Shown here one piece after another: positions 38,276 through 49,659 of a DNA stretch of 64,000 bases. Made by a program: the position numbers and the translations under genes. The notes under the pieces are model-generated. The model was not told the origin of the DNA. It ran no database searches and saw only the letters and a program-made list of their open reading frames with translations. The DNA lies in contig NC_052019.1 in assembly GCF_015832195.1 (NCBI RefSeq), forward strand, positions 44,519,016 through 44,583,015, in the 5' to 3' direction. Each line of letters starts with the position of its first letter. Within the stretch, counting starts at the first letter, position 1. The DNA is from Motacilla alba alba. Taxonomy: Eukaryota > Chordata > Aves > Passeriformes > Motacillidae.

Positions 38276-39236
38276 TCCAAATTGTGTGAAAGGGGGCATT
38301 TTTAAAACCTTATCCCATGACAAACAGGTTGAAGTCTTTTTCTCTCATTACAGTGAAGAAAGCTCACATCTTTCTTAAAGAAGCTCAGGATTAAAATACA
38401 AATAACTTTTGAGATGGAATTCAAGCAGTAAAGTGTAAAACAGTAGGACAAATGCTCCTTCGTGAAGCAGCAATGGCAGTAGAGCAGTATCTGTGGTACT
38501 GTGTATAGACATGGAGAGATAGACCCATTGATGAACCAGTCAGTAGCACGCAGAAACCACTCCAGTCACACCAATAAGCATGTGCCTACACTCAAAAGAG
38601 ATATACCCCAACACAGCAATTTAAAGAAGCGCTAATGAGGTCTCAGTTTCCAGGTTATGCTTGGATGTCAGTCTTGAATTGACAAAAGCACCACCATGGA
38701 AGGGAAATATTTTAATTTCATGCGTGCCAAAATCCTGTCAGTTTTCAGACATCTCTATTTCTCCTCTCACAAACACTCTTAAAATTTGTCCCCTGGGAAT
38801 ATTGTTCAACTGCATAGTGCCAACCAGGAGCTAGGAAGAACAAACTGACTGAAAAACATGCAAACCTTCAAAGGCAGAAGAAAATTATTCTTGCTGGAAA
38901 GGAGATTGTGGCACTAAAAAAAAAAAGTAATAATGTGGCTTATCTGTGCAGAAGAAGTCAGTCTGCCAATCTTTTCTCACCCTGATCAGCAGCTAATTGC
39001 AGAAGTGCTGACGATCTCCATGGCAGTGAGCGCTCAAAGATCAATAGCTGCCTCAGTTGTCAAGCCAGTTATTCCATTGCAGACTATGGAATTACTCCTG
39101 CCCTTATTCTTCTTTGCAGCTGTAGTTTCAGAGCTGCTAGCACCCCTTTGGGGTGAGACAGGAGCAAAGGCATCTGACAGCAGGATGAGAATAAAATGTG
39201 TGTAAGAACAAAGGCCAGAGGCAAATTATGGGGACT

Positions 39237-39260
39237 TTGCCTGTACACATGTACAGGCAA
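39237..39260. repeat. perfect 10-bp inverted repeat, 4-nt loop
   Basis: TTGCCTGTAC (39237-39246) and GTACAGGCAA (39251-39260) are exact reverse complements around ACAT. Confidence 0.95.
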
Positions 39261-39700
39261 CATGACCCTACTACATTGTGTTCACAACAGCTGTAAGCCC
39301 TAAACATTGGGATATATAGGGCATAGGGAAGGACAGATAGGGGAAACAGGGAGAGGGACATACAGGGAGTGTTTATCAGAAGTCAGGATGGACAGACACA
39401 GCAGGTGAGCTGGTGGGATGGCTACAGTGGGACAGACTGCAACAGCATGAATATTCCATGTGATATATGACATGTAACATATGACAGGGCTGTCTGAAGG
39501 AGGGATCTGTGAGCTGGGACTGCTTTTGCAGTTTTCACATTAAAGGGGATTGGGCAATTCTAGAAGGGTTCACTTTGCTTTGAACAAAATAACCTGACTA
39601 ATATACTATACAATTAGAAAGAGTGTTAAAGTTGCAAATGAAGCTGGAATTTTTAATGTAAAGAAGTATAACAAACAGCAATTCTTTTTGGTGACTTCCA

Positions 39701-39715
39701 CCCCCCCCCCCCCCC
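39701..39715 (+). repeat. C15 homopolymer
   Basis: Fifteen cytosines give a G15 run, able to form G-quadruplexes, on the minus strand. The length is likely unreliable in an assembly. Confidence 0.95.
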
Positions 39716-40076
39716 GAAATAGAAACAAAAAGCAAAGGAAAATAATACAGAAAACTTCTGTTTTGTTTAAAGAAATGGGGGCATTTTGACATGTCTTTTT
39801 TCAAAGGCATCAAAATATTTTTCTTCACCTCAGAGGCATTCCAAAGCTGACCTGTATGTCCTTCAGACTGTCCCATCTGCCACTTTAACAGCTTTTTAAT
39901 ATATTCTCTACATAATCAATATTTACATTTCAGTAGCAACTAGCAGCTTCAACAGACACCACAGGACCCATAGTGTTAAAGTGAAAGTGAGCTGTTCCTC
40001 TCTAGTCAGATATGAAAGACAGATTGAGGAATGGGAAATACAAACAGGTAATAGAAATTATTTACACAAGGTGATT

Positions 40077-40260
40077 CGTCGGATCAGACACAGATCTGGG
40101 ATTAAAGCTGAAGTCCCAAGCTCAGATGGGAAGCTTTCAGGACTCTAAACACAGCTATCCAAAATCAAAGTTTTCCCCGAGGTCAAAGCTTCCTCCAAGT
40201 CCACCGAGTTCTTGTTTTTTTTCTGAGCCTGGCCTTGAATTCTTTATTCACAATGGAAAG
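40077..40260 (+). other. candidate coding block ending in a strong donor
   Basis: A frame opens after a stop at 40068-40070 and runs about 62 codons to a near-consensus donor (GGAAAG|GTGAGTAC, intron from 40261). Inside it is an ATG at 40126. A possible acceptor (AAGCTTTCAG, ending 40140) would give an exon of exactly 120 nt in phase 0. The translation is Ser/Pro/Lys-rich in the middle and ends with Phe-Phe-Ile-His-Asn-Gly-Lys. No family is recognised. A first exon with ATG at 40126 is an alternative. The downstream intron would contain the SINE-like fragment 40272-40340. Confidence 0.2.
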
Positions 40261-40271
40261 GTGAGTACAAT

Positions 40272-40340
40272 TCAGGTTTAAGTCATTATGCAGTTTTAGG
40301 CAGGTCACTAAACTTAGCCCTGTCTTTGCCCTCATGGTTA
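40272..40340 (+). mobile_element. possible ancient tRNA-derived SINE (MIR/CORE-like) fragment
   Basis: TTTTAGGCAGGTCACTAAAC then CCCTGTCTTTGCCCTCATGG parallels the conserved 'gggcaagtcacttaacctctctgtgcctcagttt' core of MIR-type SINEs. It is diverged and judged by eye. Confidence 0.35.
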
Positions 40341-40522
40341 GAAATTACACACACACACAAAAAGAAAATTACAGGAATGTTGGGAGCCCTAAATCCACTG
40401 TCGACTTCCGTGAGTGGGAAACATACGAGAGTGGTGGAGTGATATGGAAAGAACTGCAACGAACTTCAGACATTTACAGCACCAACAGCTCCGGATGGAC
40501 TAAGGTCTTTCTTCTTTCATAG
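40334..40522 (+). other. short ATG open frame, coding-like
   Basis: Sixty-two codons run from ATG (40334) to TAG. The central part has five CpGs in about 115 bp (GTCGAC, TTCCGTG, TACGAG, CAACGA, TCCGGA) and a polar translation (Asp-Phe-Arg-Glu-Trp-Glu-Thr-Tyr-Glu). A CAG acceptor word precedes the non-repetitive part (ending 40373), and TGGACTAAG|GTCTTT is only a weak donor. It does not splice in frame with 40077-40260 in phase 0. It is unrecognised: possible exon, relic, or chance. Confidence 0.15.
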
Positions 40523-43127
40523 TCAAGAAAACAAAACCAGCTGCTTTTAGGATCTAATTCATCTGAACTATTAAGGCAACTAACTTGAGGTGAGGTCATC
40601 TGACAATAAACAGCAGGATTGATTATTTGCTAGACTGATGTGTGGGTATGTACATGGGTATGTGGCTTCACCCCAAAAACATTTTTTATGATGGATTTCT
40701 TTATGTGGATAATGCACAGCAATTTACAAGGCATCTTTAGACCTCTGGTGGTCTCCACCTTTGATGGGGTCATGTAAAGAGGTGCTGAGCTTTCCACCTC
40801 TTTTCCATGTTGGCTGCTACTGTAAAAAAGACATTGAAGCCCTCTTCGGATGTGGGAAAGCCAAAGAAAAGCACTTGTGCACTTTTTGCCAGGTGGGAGA
40901 TGGTTGAGGTCCAAGGCCGGTTGATTGATAGATTGAGCAGAGCCTGGATGCTTGATGGAAACACTGAACCAACATTACTTCTGTCAAGATGAGGTATTAT
41001 AGTTAGGTCAATGGCAACAAAACCTTTAAGACATCATGAATCGATACCTTGGTAATTGTTATATTAATTACTGTCTGTCATCATCTTCTAAAGTCCTTTC
41101 TGGAGTTCATATTTTATGAAAGTTTTCTAGCTGCCTTACTAGAAGCCTGTAGGCAATATTCTCCATTATTAATGTCACAAATGAGGAAACAATCCTCCCT
41201 TTGAATAAAAGCACTCCTATAGTTTCCAAGAAAACTTTGTTTTCCACAGGATTTTTTTTTAAGTTTCACAACATGATGACCTAAAAGATGGGGTGGGAGA
41301 TAAACTATCAGGGTCTGATACCTGAAGAAGAAAGAGCCACTGTGCCTTTGTGAATAAAGCAGAGGGCAAAGACTCCTAGGGAATATATATGTTACAGAAA
41401 GGGTCAGAGGGCAAGCTGGACTTTGGCCCAGAGGACCTTCTTCCCTGCAACTGCTCACCATAGCATTGAAAGGGAAGTGCAGACCAGCACTCAATATCAT
41501 TACGTCCTAGTCAAGGTCAGATTACTATGAGGGTTTTGATTAATGCATAAAACGCAATCAAATTAGCTGAGTCGGCACCCGGCTCTGATGTTCATTAAAG
41601 AAGCTGCCATGCTCATTAGGTGGAAGCAAGCCACCTAAAAGGTCAAAGCTAATTCTGAAAGCCCTGCTAAGACTCAGGGTGCCAAAGCAGGGTGAACCTG
41701 GCATGACAAAGAAAGAGACAGATGCCTCAGCACTCGAGCACTTCTGCTGGACTCTGTCACCACGGTGCTCAGTATGCAGCACTCGTCAGTGGCATTTATC
41801 CCACTGCCAGCCCTTAAAAAAGGATTCTGTCCTCACCAGGTGGAGACCTCAGCATCACTGATTTGCTCAAGGATACTTAGGCTATGACTGAGCTCAGAGC
41901 TAAACCCAGATAACAAAACATAATTTGAGAAAATATAATTTGAAATGCTTGCAAAAGTAAAAAATCTTCATATTCTGGTTGTCCTTCACTTTAAAAGTGA
42001 AAACTAGCAGGATATCAGCAGAGCTCCTTTGTTTTTACCTTGACTACACATTACACTTAGGCACAGCTGTAATTATGGACAGAGCAGATGAAGAAATTAG
42101 TCAAAACTGCTGTAAGTACTAAACTCAGACAGGTGGGAAATCATATTTTGCAGTATTTCCATTAAGCATTGATCAGCAGACACCAGGCTTGGAATAATAA
42201 ACTGTAAGGAACAAATGGATATTGTAAGGTTTTTACTGGAACAAAGGCAACAAAATTGCTAAATTAATGCTGACCTTTATAAAATAATAAAGCCACAAAA
42301 CCATAGAACAAAGATTACAGCAATAATGTTTAATGACCACTGAGAACACTTCACCCTGTTGTATTCAAGAGTAAGATATACTGTGACAGTACAGATGAAG
42401 AGATTTGCCAGCCAGGCTCTCCATATGGACCTGTGTTACCTATGGCTGAAAGTGCTGGAAAATATTGTGAGTTTAGCAAGTATCTGCCCTATTCTGATGC
42501 CAGTGTCACCACTTTTGAGTATTTTGGTCAAAAGGGGCCAGGCACTCCAATATTTTTTTAAATTCCAAAACATCATGTGAGAAGAGAAATTGGATGTGCA
42601 TCATAAAAAAAAGGGGCAGGCAATAGAGAGACAGATGTGCAGGAATTCCTTACTTAAACCATATTTATCTGGTCTATCTGGTGACAGTTTATTCTGTGAA
42701 AATGAAATTATGTCAGTTCTGAGTTTATAGAGCCAAATGATACTGTTTGAGGGACAGATTGAAACAAGAAGTAATTTTGAAGCAGTATATTGAAAAACAC
42801 CAGTTAAAAAAACTAGAGACAGTATACTCTGAAGTCACATGTATTTCAAAACGAAATTTTAAAATGCCATTGAAATGCTTCCCTTCTCCTTTCATCTTAC
42901 TGTCAGTCCCCAGTGGAAAACAATATGCACTCACATTAACTTCTCTAGCCCTGATATGAAGTTGGGTTAAAACATTCCCACAAGCTCACTGCAAAGGCAG
43001 GAATGTGCTGCAGTCCACAGGCTTAAGTCCTAAAAGATATTTGGCTGTGGCAAAATTAACACAAAGCTGAAACCTTCTCTGTCCTTAATAAAATCATTGA
43101 GCTCAAACTTTTCTCACTGCATCTACT
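40523..43127. other. no gene seen
   Basis: No supported gene. A 128-codon minus-strand frame at 41114-41500 includes Lys-rich text from an A/T tract and has no domain. A SINE-like fragment at 41855-41915 is listed separately. Confidence 0.6.
41855..41915 (-). mobile_element. possible tRNA-derived SINE (MIR/CORE-like) fragment
   Basis: Read on the plus strand, TTTGCTCAAGGATACTTAGG followed by AGAGCTAAACCCAGAT resembles the reverse complement of the MIR-type core ('cttgcccaaggtcacacag' then 'gcagagctgggattcgaaccc-ag'). It is short and diverged. Confidence 0.3.
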
Positions 43128-43182
43128 TTAACAAAACATTAAACAAAGAAATATGGTTAACAAAACATTAAACAAAGAAATA
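43128..43182 (+). repeat. 29-bp tandem duplication
   Basis: A 26-bp word beginning TTAACAAAACATTAAAC is present twice without mismatch, at 43128-43153 and 43157-43182, separated by TGG. Perfect identity suggests a recent event or an unstable locus. Confidence 0.97.
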
Positions 43183-43548
43183 GGCTATTAAATAGAAAAC
43201 TGTCCCTGCTAATTTTTCAGTTTGCAGTGGCTAAGGAGGATGGGTTTAATGTTACAGTTCTTCATGCACAGTTCTACTGCACCTCCACATGAACATTGCA
43301 GGGGGAGGGGGACCATTGGCCTCATTTTGCTATTAAAATGCTAATAATCTGGAAGTCCTTTTCTGATTCATCCAGCCCTCCCAAGATTGCTTTGCTTAAA
43401 TTGGAAACATAGCCAAGTAATGTCACCAGCTGAGCCATTCACAAAAAATAGCTCTGTGGCTCTAGAAGCCTGTCGCTTTACACAGTGACAAGTCACATAT
43501 CCCTTTCTCCAAAGCAGCTTTGTGTGCATGAATGTGCATGACTGCATG

Positions 43549-43597
43549 CATATATATATATATTTCATATAAATATATACATATGTATATATATATT
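43549..43597. repeat. (TA)n-rich imperfect microsatellite
   Basis: CATATATATATATATTTC, then ATATATACATATGTATATATATAT, form a 49-bp AT repeat capable of cruciform or hairpin formation. Confidence 0.95.
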
Positions 43598-43960
43598 TCA
43601 GAAAAGAGACAGTATCAGGAGGAATAAGATTATAGTTTTGTGGGCAGAAATCAGAGTTCTTTCTAGCCTTTGTTCACCATAGCAACTCTCACACACACTC
43701 ATGAGCAGAGCAAGAGGAAAAAGAAAAGCTCCTACACAATTTTCAGCCAGGCCTTCTCCAACAACAAAAGCAAAGCTTTTATCTTTTAGATGGGGATAAA
43801 ATTCTATTCTGGCAGTTATTGCATAGGCACGCATGAACTTGTCAAAGCAAGTACACATTTTCATTCCCCTGCCTAGGAATTTAGCACAGCCTATTAAGAA
43901 ATGCCTGGCTACTTCCAACACAAACATTTCTGTGTCTTATAACAGTTGTCCTGCTAACAG

Positions 43961-43990
43961 CTTCCTGCTTCCTAACTTCCTAACTTCCTA
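43961..43990 (+). repeat. 8-bp tandem repeat (TTCCTAAC)n
   Basis: CTTCCTGC, TTCCTAAC, TTCCTAAC, TTCCTA run head to tail, a four-unit short tandem repeat. Confidence 0.9.
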
Positions 43991-44362
43991 GGACAGAGAC
44001 AGCTTTCTGCTTACTTAGCACAGCACTACATGTGCATTCATACATATACAGAAAGACATGTTATTTACCAATTCATACTTCAGTTTTCCAGTAACACTAA
44101 AACTGAGGCAGGAGAGCTTATCTATCATGATTTACTAACCATGACACATGTTTTGGCAGTACTTAAAAAGCCCACATAGTAGCATCAGGAGCACACCTTG
44201 CAAGATACTGTACAAATACATATAGGACATACGTAAGTCAATTATACATTTCCAGTCCTTCCTGAAGACCCCAGAGCCTGAGGATATGAGCAGTTCCTGC
44301 CAAGGTCACATGAAAAAAATCTGCTGGCATCATCAAGCCCAAATTAAGCAAAAAAATGTCTG

Positions 44363-44466
44363 CGGTTTACAAACAGGTCACTGCAACACAGGGAGGTTAA
44401 AGGACCCGCTCCCGGACGTGCAAAAAGTTGCTTTCAGAGAAGCTTGAACATAAATCTCTCAAGTCC
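44363..44466 (-). mobile_element. ancient tRNA-derived SINE (MIR/CORE-like) fragment
   Basis: Read on the plus strand the order is TTTACAAACAGGTCACTG, CACAGGGAGGTTAAAGGAC, a degraded middle, then CAGAGAAGCTTGAACATAAA and TCTCTCAAGTCC. This follows, in order and spacing, the reverse complement of the MIR-type SINE core to B-box region ('ttttacagatggggaaactgag', 'cacagagaggttaagtgac', 'gcagagc-gg-attgaacccag', 'tctcctgagtcc'). The element therefore lies on the minus strand. Recognition is from memory of the family and needs alignment. Confidence 0.45.
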
Positions 44467-44930
44467 CCCTTGACGTCTCAAATGCGACCTATTTGCCCTC
44501 AGACAGAAACATATATTGCTCTGTCTGCTACTTTTTTTTGTGTCTCTTTTTCCATTTTTCTAGAGAGAGCACCTCCATTCTCTGAAATATGCTACTAGTA
44601 TTACGGAAAAAAATAATGTAACATTCACCCTCAATCAAAGCCTGATGTCAGAGATATTCTTTTGCAGCAGCTACACCTGTAATATTTTGAGTACCTGCAG
44701 ACAGCTGTAGCTAGGCTATGACTGAAGTTACAACACAACTTTGTAGAAGGGATTTGATTTGTCATAGTTTTTCCCCAGCTTTAAACCGAGGCTCCACTGA
44801 CTTTTAGATAACAACTGAGTGTGCCAGCCATCAAATAAAGTCATTAAGAAAAGCCACATCTAAATGGCCTTCTTGGACAAAAAAAGAGATGAGTGTAATT
44901 TGCATTCCCCCTTGTGTCACCTCCTTCCAG

Positions 44931-45083
44931 CCTATTTTCAGTGTGTGCACCCTGTGGCCTAAGGAGACGTCAATGGTGAGGATGGAGAGAAAGCGAGGTG
45001 ACACTGGAGTACATCTCACCACTTTTGAAAAAACAGCTTTTTCTACAGCCAGGGACGTTGAAGCTGTGGGAGAGAGGTAGATC
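44931..45083 (+). other. strong splice acceptor followed by an open frame
   Basis: TGTGTCACCTCCTTCCAG (ending 44930) is one of the best acceptors in the window. A frame is open from it for about 50 codons to TAG near 45078. A donor-like AATG|GTGAGG at 44975 would give a 44-bp exon. The minus strand of the same stretch also has a 63-codon open frame, so openness is weak evidence. No product is recognised. Confidence 0.12.
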
Positions 45084-48000
45084 TCTACTTAATGAGCCTC
45101 TTGTGACCACGAGAAGAGCACTGGCAGCTCGCTGCTGTACAGCAGGTTACAAGGGGGCTTTGTAGAGCTAGTACTGCTAAAGTGCTTCCCTATTTTATGT
45201 CGCCTACTGTGGGCATCTTTGAGCTGCTGATCTACCTGTTATTTCTCCCTCACACACTAAGCGTGCCAGGTTGCCAAGCAAGGCAAGTCACTCTTACAGA
45301 CTAGAGAATATTGCCTTCCTGCCACTGTCCTAGCATTCAGTAGAGCCTGCATTTGCAGAAGAATGATTGATGACAATAGAAACACATTTTCTTCGGGTTT
45401 CAAGGTCACGAGACAAGTCTAGCTGGCATGCAAATAGCTGGAGCCAAAGAAGGACCATTTCTATTTTGATGCACACACACTAAGTGCTGGTCTCTGCAGC
45501 TGCAGCTCTGTGACCCTGAGTTCCCAAACTGTGCATGCAGTGGGATCTCAGGCACATCTACCCAAACTGCATTGACTGCAGATAGACCCTCAGAGGGAGA
45601 ATCAGCTGATGTTCCCCTCCACTAGCTGCATGATGCATTTTTACTTTTCTCTCCTAAAAGAGTGCTTAGAATTTTTTCTCCCTGCGCTCCCCTATCTTTG
45701 ACTCAACACCATATTAAATTGCCCTAAATGTTGCCTCTTGCACTTTTTGAAAATGCACCTCTGCTCAGTAGAAGGCTGAAAGGGTAAAAAAGAGACATTG
45801 CCACCATGCCAGGAAAAGCACTGCTGTACTCAATATCCTCACACGTGTCACTTGTTTGCATGTTGTCATTTGTGCTCTTGCTTGTACAGCAGAATGATTG
45901 AGCATTTCCTCTAAGTAAATGTGTGCATATCCTCTTTACTGAGCCGTACACAGATGCACAAGGTCTCCTTGAGGACGTAAATTCATTTTCCTGTCTTTTT
46001 AGTAGAGTGGCTGATTTCAGTGTCATTAGCTGATCCACACTGAAACTTCCTTGAGCCATTCATTGAGGCAAATGTCTAGGAAGGTGAAACTAATGTTACT
46101 TATTCCCATCTACGCTGAACCAGTTCATTTACTCAAGTCAGACATATTAAGAGCAGTAGTCTACTTCATAGCCAAGATTTTTAGAAAGAGGTGGCCGAGG
46201 GGCACTCAGCAAAATCAGCATTGATTTTTCAGCTTGGAACACATCCAGATCTCATGGGGCAAGAATAAAATAAATACAGGAATCAGGCCTAAAAATTGTT
46301 AAAGGGAATAGTATGTAGAGGACTGTCAGTCAAAATTACTTCAGGCAGGTGAGAGGAAATAGGTTAGTAAGGAATAAAAGGCTGAAATAATTAACCTCAG
46401 TTAACATGGGTTTATGAGGGCAAATGACCCTGTCAAGTTAATGTAATACTAATTTTGGAAAAGTCCTAAGGTTGCTGCCACAAAGATTGCATCCTGCTCT
46501 GACTTCTGTTCTTGGGACCATGAGGAGCTTCAATCAATAAAGTCTGGAAACAGATGAACAGATTGAATGGATTTAAAAGGAATTGATTGACAAGTCATGA
46601 TTTTGGGGAAAATCTCCAGCAAACAGGAAGATGTTGCTCGAGGATATGCATACTCACTTGCAATTCTTGGACACCCTGAACACATGAGCAAAGTTTCAAT
46701 GAGAAACTTCCTCCTGCTTTTGTCTCCAGCCAGGCTGGAGTGTCATCTTGTACAACTAAACCTGGCAGCCTGAAACATCCAGCTTGCTTTCTCTGCCAAA
46801 GAGGTTATAGTAAACTTGAAAACAACTGGAACATCTCCAGACTGCTGCTGTCCCAGCAGACCTCCCTCTGCTATTCATTTCTGACTATTCTTAATAATTT
46901 ATCTCTATGTCTTGGGTTTAATACTAATTGACTGCCAAAAATGCAGCCAAGTGCCCAGTGCTCTCTATGACATCCTTAACGGGAACAGGATGTATAAAAA
47001 AAAAAATTGTTTCAGTGAGCTCCAGCCATGCCTCCACCTAAAACATCTGTCCCTCACAGTCTCTGCCCCATGGAGCGAGCAGGGTCACTGTACTCAGGAT
47101 GCCAGGACCAGAGCATGGCAGCTATTGGCAGCCATGTATACCTGCAAACTGAATTCATAGTGAGATGCAACACTTGTGTGCCTTATTCTCAAGCCTCATG
47201 TTGCTTAGCACCCTCAGTGCTCCCACAGTGACTTGGCCTTTGCCACTGCTTAGTTATTTTCCACAGCTGCCATCAATAAACAGTGATGTGAGGTCTCTAA
47301 AATGCCCTGAAGGTTCTGTTTTTGGTCAAATTCAACTGGGCTCAGTTGAAATTGCCATATCTATGAAAAATGATATTTTTTTGCTGCAAACAGCTGGAAC
47401 AAGTACAATTGAATTTATATAAAGACTGGGTTTGTTTCTGAGCTGATGACTCATATTCTTGTCTATTTCTGATTAAATAGTATCCTTGTAAATGGCATAC
47501 ACATTTTTTCGTATTTAATTGTCCTGGCTGGGGAGATTTAATCTATGCACCAATTCAATAAAATGTTATCATCAGCCAGCCACATGAAATGCAATCAGAG
47601 TGCCATTGCACGCATGGCTATGAGACAGAGATGTGTACTCTTGCTTTCAGGGGATGGCATTGAAGATGGGAGTTGTTTCACTCAAAGAGAAAGAAGCAAC
47701 TAAAAAAAAAAAAAATCAAACTGATGCTGCATTCACAGAGCCAGATGTCTTACACACAAACAAAAGTCACAAGCAGTGAAGGAGCGATCCCAGTACACTG
47801 TGATATTTAATTGATGCAAGTTTGATGTTCAAAAAAATCAGTGGGCAATTCCCACAAATACGTGTTCACCGACAGGAGGAAAAGCAGCTGGGGTGCTAAT
47901 GGCATTATCCCAATCCTTCTGAAGGCAATGGAAGTTATTTTCAGGCCCATCTCTGGGAATTGCTTCATGTTAAAAAAACAAAGGTTCTGAGGTTCTCAGG

Positions 48001-49613
48001 GCTGGATTTTTTGGCTGTTTAATTCACACCAGTTGGGTCAGGTATCCAAAAGAGCTCAGCTCCTGCTAATGTAATTCTGACAGATTTTTTTAGTGTCCCT
48101 CTATTGGTATGCAACATGCTAAGAGGTGCTGAAGATTTGGCAACAGTTTGTTGTTGAAGCCCATTAGGTTTAGAAGTTACACCGTTACTGATTCCTTGCA
48201 GAAAGAGCATTTTCTTTGGCTATGGCATCTGTTCAAGTCCCTGAGCAGGTTTTGAGCTGACCAGACTGCTTGTACTGAGGAATCCCACTGCCCTGCTGAC
48301 TGCCTGTGGGCACATCAGCATATCTGCAACATGGGTTATAAATAAGTTGCCCACAGCCCATAGAAAAACCTCCCACCACTCATTTCCAGTGTTTGAGGGA
48401 AACTCTGCAAGCTGATAGAAAGAAGGCAGGCCACTGCCTCTGCATGAAAACAAGTGAGAGTACATTCCTCCCCAAAACATCTAGTGTCCAAATGAGATCA
48501 GATTGTTCAGACTCCCATGTGGAGGGGCCCAGGATTTGCAATTGCAATGCATCAGAAGATAATGGTGAGTTAATATAGAACAATGGTAATGAACAATAAA
48601 GGATGCTTTATATAGTTTTATAATCATCATACGGCACCATTATTCCCAAATGCGCACATAAATCTGCCAAAGGAGGCAGCTCTACAGCACAGACACTTTT
48701 ATATGTATTTTAAAAATGGGATAAAAGTCATATCAATCCTTGGCAGAGCTAATTTAGCATCACACAACATTTTTCATAATACCAGTACCTTTAAACTCGA
48801 TGCCCACTGCACCATCAGCCAGTGGCAGTTTATTGCAGGCTGAAGACAATGGCACACTGCCCAGACAGGGGCTTTGCAGGCAAGAATAAAGCACTTCTAG
48901 AGGGAAGTAGGGAACCCAAAATTTCCCTCTGTACCATGGAGCCTGCTGAAGCAAGCTAATGAAGGTTCAGACACGACAGAGATTTTCAGTGTGGTCTGCA
49001 TAAAGTCCTCATAAATCCAGACAACTCTTAAGTAATGCACTGTAAACTGGGATGCAGCTCCAGGGTCAAAAGGAGACGACACTGCAGAGGGACTGGTTCC
49101 CATCTAGTGAAGTGCTTGTGATACAATCCAGCACACATAGCAGGACTGATGATCACACATGCTTGGAGTAAGTCAGACCTGGAATGTTTTTCCCAGCCCA
49201 AGTTTTCAGAAATTACAATACCAGTGCTCAATATCCTAGAGCTGAGGGCTTTCCCAAACTAGGCTGTAGAGAGGTGGTTGAAAATTTATTTGCCTACTTC
49301 AGAAAAACTGAACTTTCAGCTAATCACTGGTTCACCCGCAAAGGACAGAGATATTCAGGCTTTTGCATGCCTCAGTATTTTACATTTCTGTGTTTCACAG
49401 AGGCCATAATATCATCTATATGGAAAGTATTGAATCACTTTTCCCTGGTGCACATCTGAAAGTGAAGGTGTGCACAGCATAAACGGTGTGTACTGACACA
49501 AAACGTGGCATCAAACTTGCAAATGTTGCTGTGGATTTTACCCTTCCAAGTTACACCCTTCCTGACTGTCAGTGCAATCACAACCATTAATCAACTTCTG
49601 CAGGCTCCCAGCT
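45084..49613. other. no gene seen
   Basis: No supported gene. It contains an A14 run at 47702-47715. 47280-47620 and 48560-48700 have non-repetitive AT-rich texture with TAAT/ATTA and MEF2- or POU-like words, and could be conserved non-coding DNA. Confidence 0.55.
47280..47620. other. possible conserved non-coding element
   Basis: A repeat-free stretch contains TGATGACTCA (AP-1-like, near 47444-47453), TTGAATTTATATAAAG, GTATTTAATTG and CACCAATTCAATAAAATG words. Only the texture supports this call. Confidence 0.2.
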
Positions 49614-49659
49614 GAAAGTCAGAAAATTACTTTCCAGAGAAAGTAATTTTCTGACTTTC
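49614..49659. repeat. perfect 21-bp inverted repeat hairpin, 4-nt loop
   Basis: The left arm (49614-49634, starting GAAAGTCAGAAAATTAC) and right arm (49639-49659, ending TTTTCTGACTTTC) are exact reverse complements around CAGA. The word TTTCCAGAG also recurs directly after the right arm. A perfect stem this long with a tetraloop is typical of a recent template-switch replication error. It is too short and too perfect for an ordinary animal microRNA precursor. Confidence 0.97.

Larger units (their letters stand above)
37901..40076. other. no gene seen; repeats and palindrome
   Basis: No gene is supported. It includes T-rich and A-rich tracts (38202-38275), a 24-bp palindromic hairpin, a C15 run, and the word TTAAAGTGAAAGTGAGC near 39978-39994, which resembles an interferon-response element but is unsupported by context. 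Confidence 0.55.
43183..44362. other. no gene seen
   Basis: The region holds an AT microsatellite and an 8-bp tandem repeat (both listed). A 109-codon minus-strand frame at 43598-43927 is not supported by any domain. Confidence 0.6.

Noticed and set aside
39978..39994. Interferon-response-like word (AAAGTGAAAGTGAGC)
   Set aside because: A single short match with no promoter or gene nearby; expected by chance.
44831..45022. 63-codon minus-strand frame that looks protein-like
   Set aside because: The opposite strand is equally open and protein-like, which shows how weak that impression is; no splice or homology support.
45400..45436. Sixth SINE-like fragment (CAAGGTCACGAGACAAGTC)
   Set aside because: Only about 20 bp resemble the core, too little to call.
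49614..49659. MicroRNA precursor
   Set aside because: The stem is perfect, only 21 bp, with a 4-nt loop; animal pre-miRNAs are longer with mismatches. No known mature miRNA seed recognised.
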